DNA of 64,000 nt from Manduca sexta. Its lineage: Eukaryota; Arthropoda; Insecta; Lepidoptera; Sphingidae. Position numbers and translations under genes: made by a program. Every line of letters starts with the position of its first letter. Positions within the stretch are counted from its first letter, which is position 1. This document shows positions 62,607-64,000 of this stretch, piece by piece. The notes beneath the pieces were generated by a model. The model did not search any database and was not told the origin of the DNA. It saw only the letters and a list, made by a program, of their open reading frames with translations. The stretch spans positions 14,901,826 to 14,965,825 of the forward strand of contig NC_051140.1 in NCBI RefSeq assembly GCF_014839805.1, given 5' to 3'.

Positions 62607-62808
62607 TAAACACTTAAACTTTGTATAGCTTTCTTAGTTTTGAGAGTAAGCCCGTCAAATTAACCTCACACGGTACAAGAGATACAACCATAAAGATCTT
62701 CGCGACTTATAAGCACTAAAACCTTGTATAGATCTCTTAATTCCCAGGAGTAGGCCCGTCAGTACAAATTTACACTAGATAATGTAAAAGATATAACTAT
62801 AAAGATAT
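62607..62808. repeat. Two-copy diverged tandem repeat, about 103-bp unit
   Basis: Units start near 62607 and 62710. Shared blocks: ACTTTGTATAG/ACCTTGTATAG, GAGAGTAAGCCCGTCA/AGGAGTAGGCCCGTCA and AACCATAAAGAT/AACTATAAAGAT. Confidence 0.8.
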
Positions 62809-63131
62809 TTTAAATTTGTTTAGTTAACCATTTTGTATCCTGATATGGCTAGTTAAGTAAACTTGTCGAAAACCTATCCGGGCGCCAGATTCATTACGCA
62901 GTCGAAATTAATACTTCAATGACATATCGATTTCCTACAGCGGAAAAGGGAGACATTAAACTTAATAAATAATACGCGAAGCAATTCAATATTATATTAG
63001 TAGAAACGGAAAAAATGATTAAGTACTCTAAAACATATTAATTGCTGCGAATCCATAAAAGGTCTGACGGATTAATTTTAATTACGATTGCTTTAAAATA
63101 AGAACATGTTGCTATTTTTTTTTTTATTTTT

Positions 63132-63290
63132 TTAATGATTCGAGACGAGCTTGCCGTTCGCCTGATGGTAAGCGATACGACCGCCCATAAACAGTAGAAA
63201 CACCATCCAACACCTGAAATCACTGCGCTCGCCATCCTAAGATAGGAGATGTTAATCTTATTATAGCCAGTAGTTACACTATTAAAATGG
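63132..63290 (+). repeat. Interspersed repeat, family 2
   Basis: TTCGAGACGAGCTTGCCGTT, CGCCTGATGGTAAGCGATAC, GACCGCCCATAAACAGTAG and CCAGTAGTTACAC, closely matching the 10.75 kb copy and better preserved. Confidence 0.75.
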
Positions 63291-63829
63291 TAATAATTAT
63301 AAATGGTAGTCATTCAGTGTTCATATTTACGAGATTATCTATACTATGACTCAAAACTATGTTACTCTGACACACGCCAACTTCTCTAAGCTAGAATCGG
63401 CAGTTATATCATCACTTGAACTTCGAAGCAATCCAACTCCTTGACAACGGGTCTAGTGAGGAGACTGAAGAAAAGTCTATTGAATAACGTATAGTAAAAT
63501 AAAGTTTATTTTCAATATAGAAACAATGACTCCTAGCCAACGTTAAGAAACATTTCCAAACTAAAATACGATCCTCACGAATACGCTAATTATCCACAAA
63601 TTTCGGAGATTCGATAAAAATCTCCAATAACTTAGAATTGGAACAAGGCAATGTTACCGCAACATCGCTCGCCTAAGTCCATTATTAGAGCAACTCGATA
63701 AGAACAAAGCCCAAAGTAATTGCTAATCGAAGTATCCAATCAATCTTCAATTTGATGCTGTGATATTTTGTCAGATTATTTTAAAAAGCGTTTAAATTCA
63801 CTTGAATATATTAAGCTAAAATGTCCGCA

Positions 63830-64000
63830 GGTTCAAATTCCAAGGGTATACACCTTTGACTCTTATAAAAATTATGTGTGTATTCTTTGTGAATGATTGC
63901 TTGCTTTAGCAGTGAAGGAAAACATAGTGAGGAAACTTGCATACCTGAGAAGTTCTCTATAGTAACTTTGAAGGTGTGTAAAGTCTACCAATCTACTAAT
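63830..64000 (-). repeat. Interspersed repeat, family 1, cut by the right edge
   Basis: GCAGTGAAGGAAAACATAGT, GAGGAAACTTGCATACCTGA, GAAGTTCTCTATAGTAACTT and AAAGTCTACCAATCTACTAA match the reverse of the 55.0 kb copy. A box B-like GGTTCAAATTCC lies at about 63831. Confidence 0.7.

Noticed and set aside
63038..63313. 91-codon minus-strand frame
   Set aside because: Covers the family 2 repeat at 63.13-63.29 kb in antisense.

Overview
The window looks like nuclear DNA from a moth or butterfly. It is AT-rich and intron-rich, with insect TATA plus TCAGT-type promoters. Several interspersed repeats look like ones common in Lepidoptera, and there is a dead maT-type (DD37D) mariner. No species can be named from the sequence alone.

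The gene content is a tandem cluster of RR-2 (Rebers-Riddiford type 2) cuticular protein genes, called A to J here. Each encodes a secreted protein: signal peptide, low-complexity linker, then an RR-2 chitin-binding domain. In order they are A (minus, runs off the left edge), B (plus, inverted near-copy of A), C (minus), a decayed relic (minus, about 6.1-6.5 kb), D (minus), E (plus, giant repetitive linker), F (plus, His-rich repeats), G (minus), H (minus), I (minus, long charged tail) and J (minus, Gly-rich). A to H share one exon plan: a 9-12 nt first exon, a linker exon ending in a DYY-like tripeptide in all but H, a 167-nt RR-2 exon ending inside a Gly codon, and a short His-rich last exon. 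H has one extra linker exon. I and J instead split the RR-2 domain at VKG|. A to H and the relic carry a short linker motif around SSQ; I and J do not.

The most notable points are these. Gene E has about 16 copies of the SSQ motif and a one-base deletion in its seventh unit that puts a stop before the RR-2 domain. Genes A and B are almost identical in coding sequence but clearly diverged in introns and spacer, which suggests gene conversion or strong constraint. SSQ motif and exon plan vary together, which points to two sub-lineages of the cluster.

The rest is gene-poor. From 30.0 to 43.5 kb I see only transposon material: a SINE, a candidate MITE, the maT element and LINE-like debris. From 56.4 to 64.0 kb I see only repeat fragments. 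The proteins would act together outside epidermal cells, binding chitin through RR-2 and linking to each other through their His-, Gly- or charge-rich linkers. This is known for the family and inferred here.
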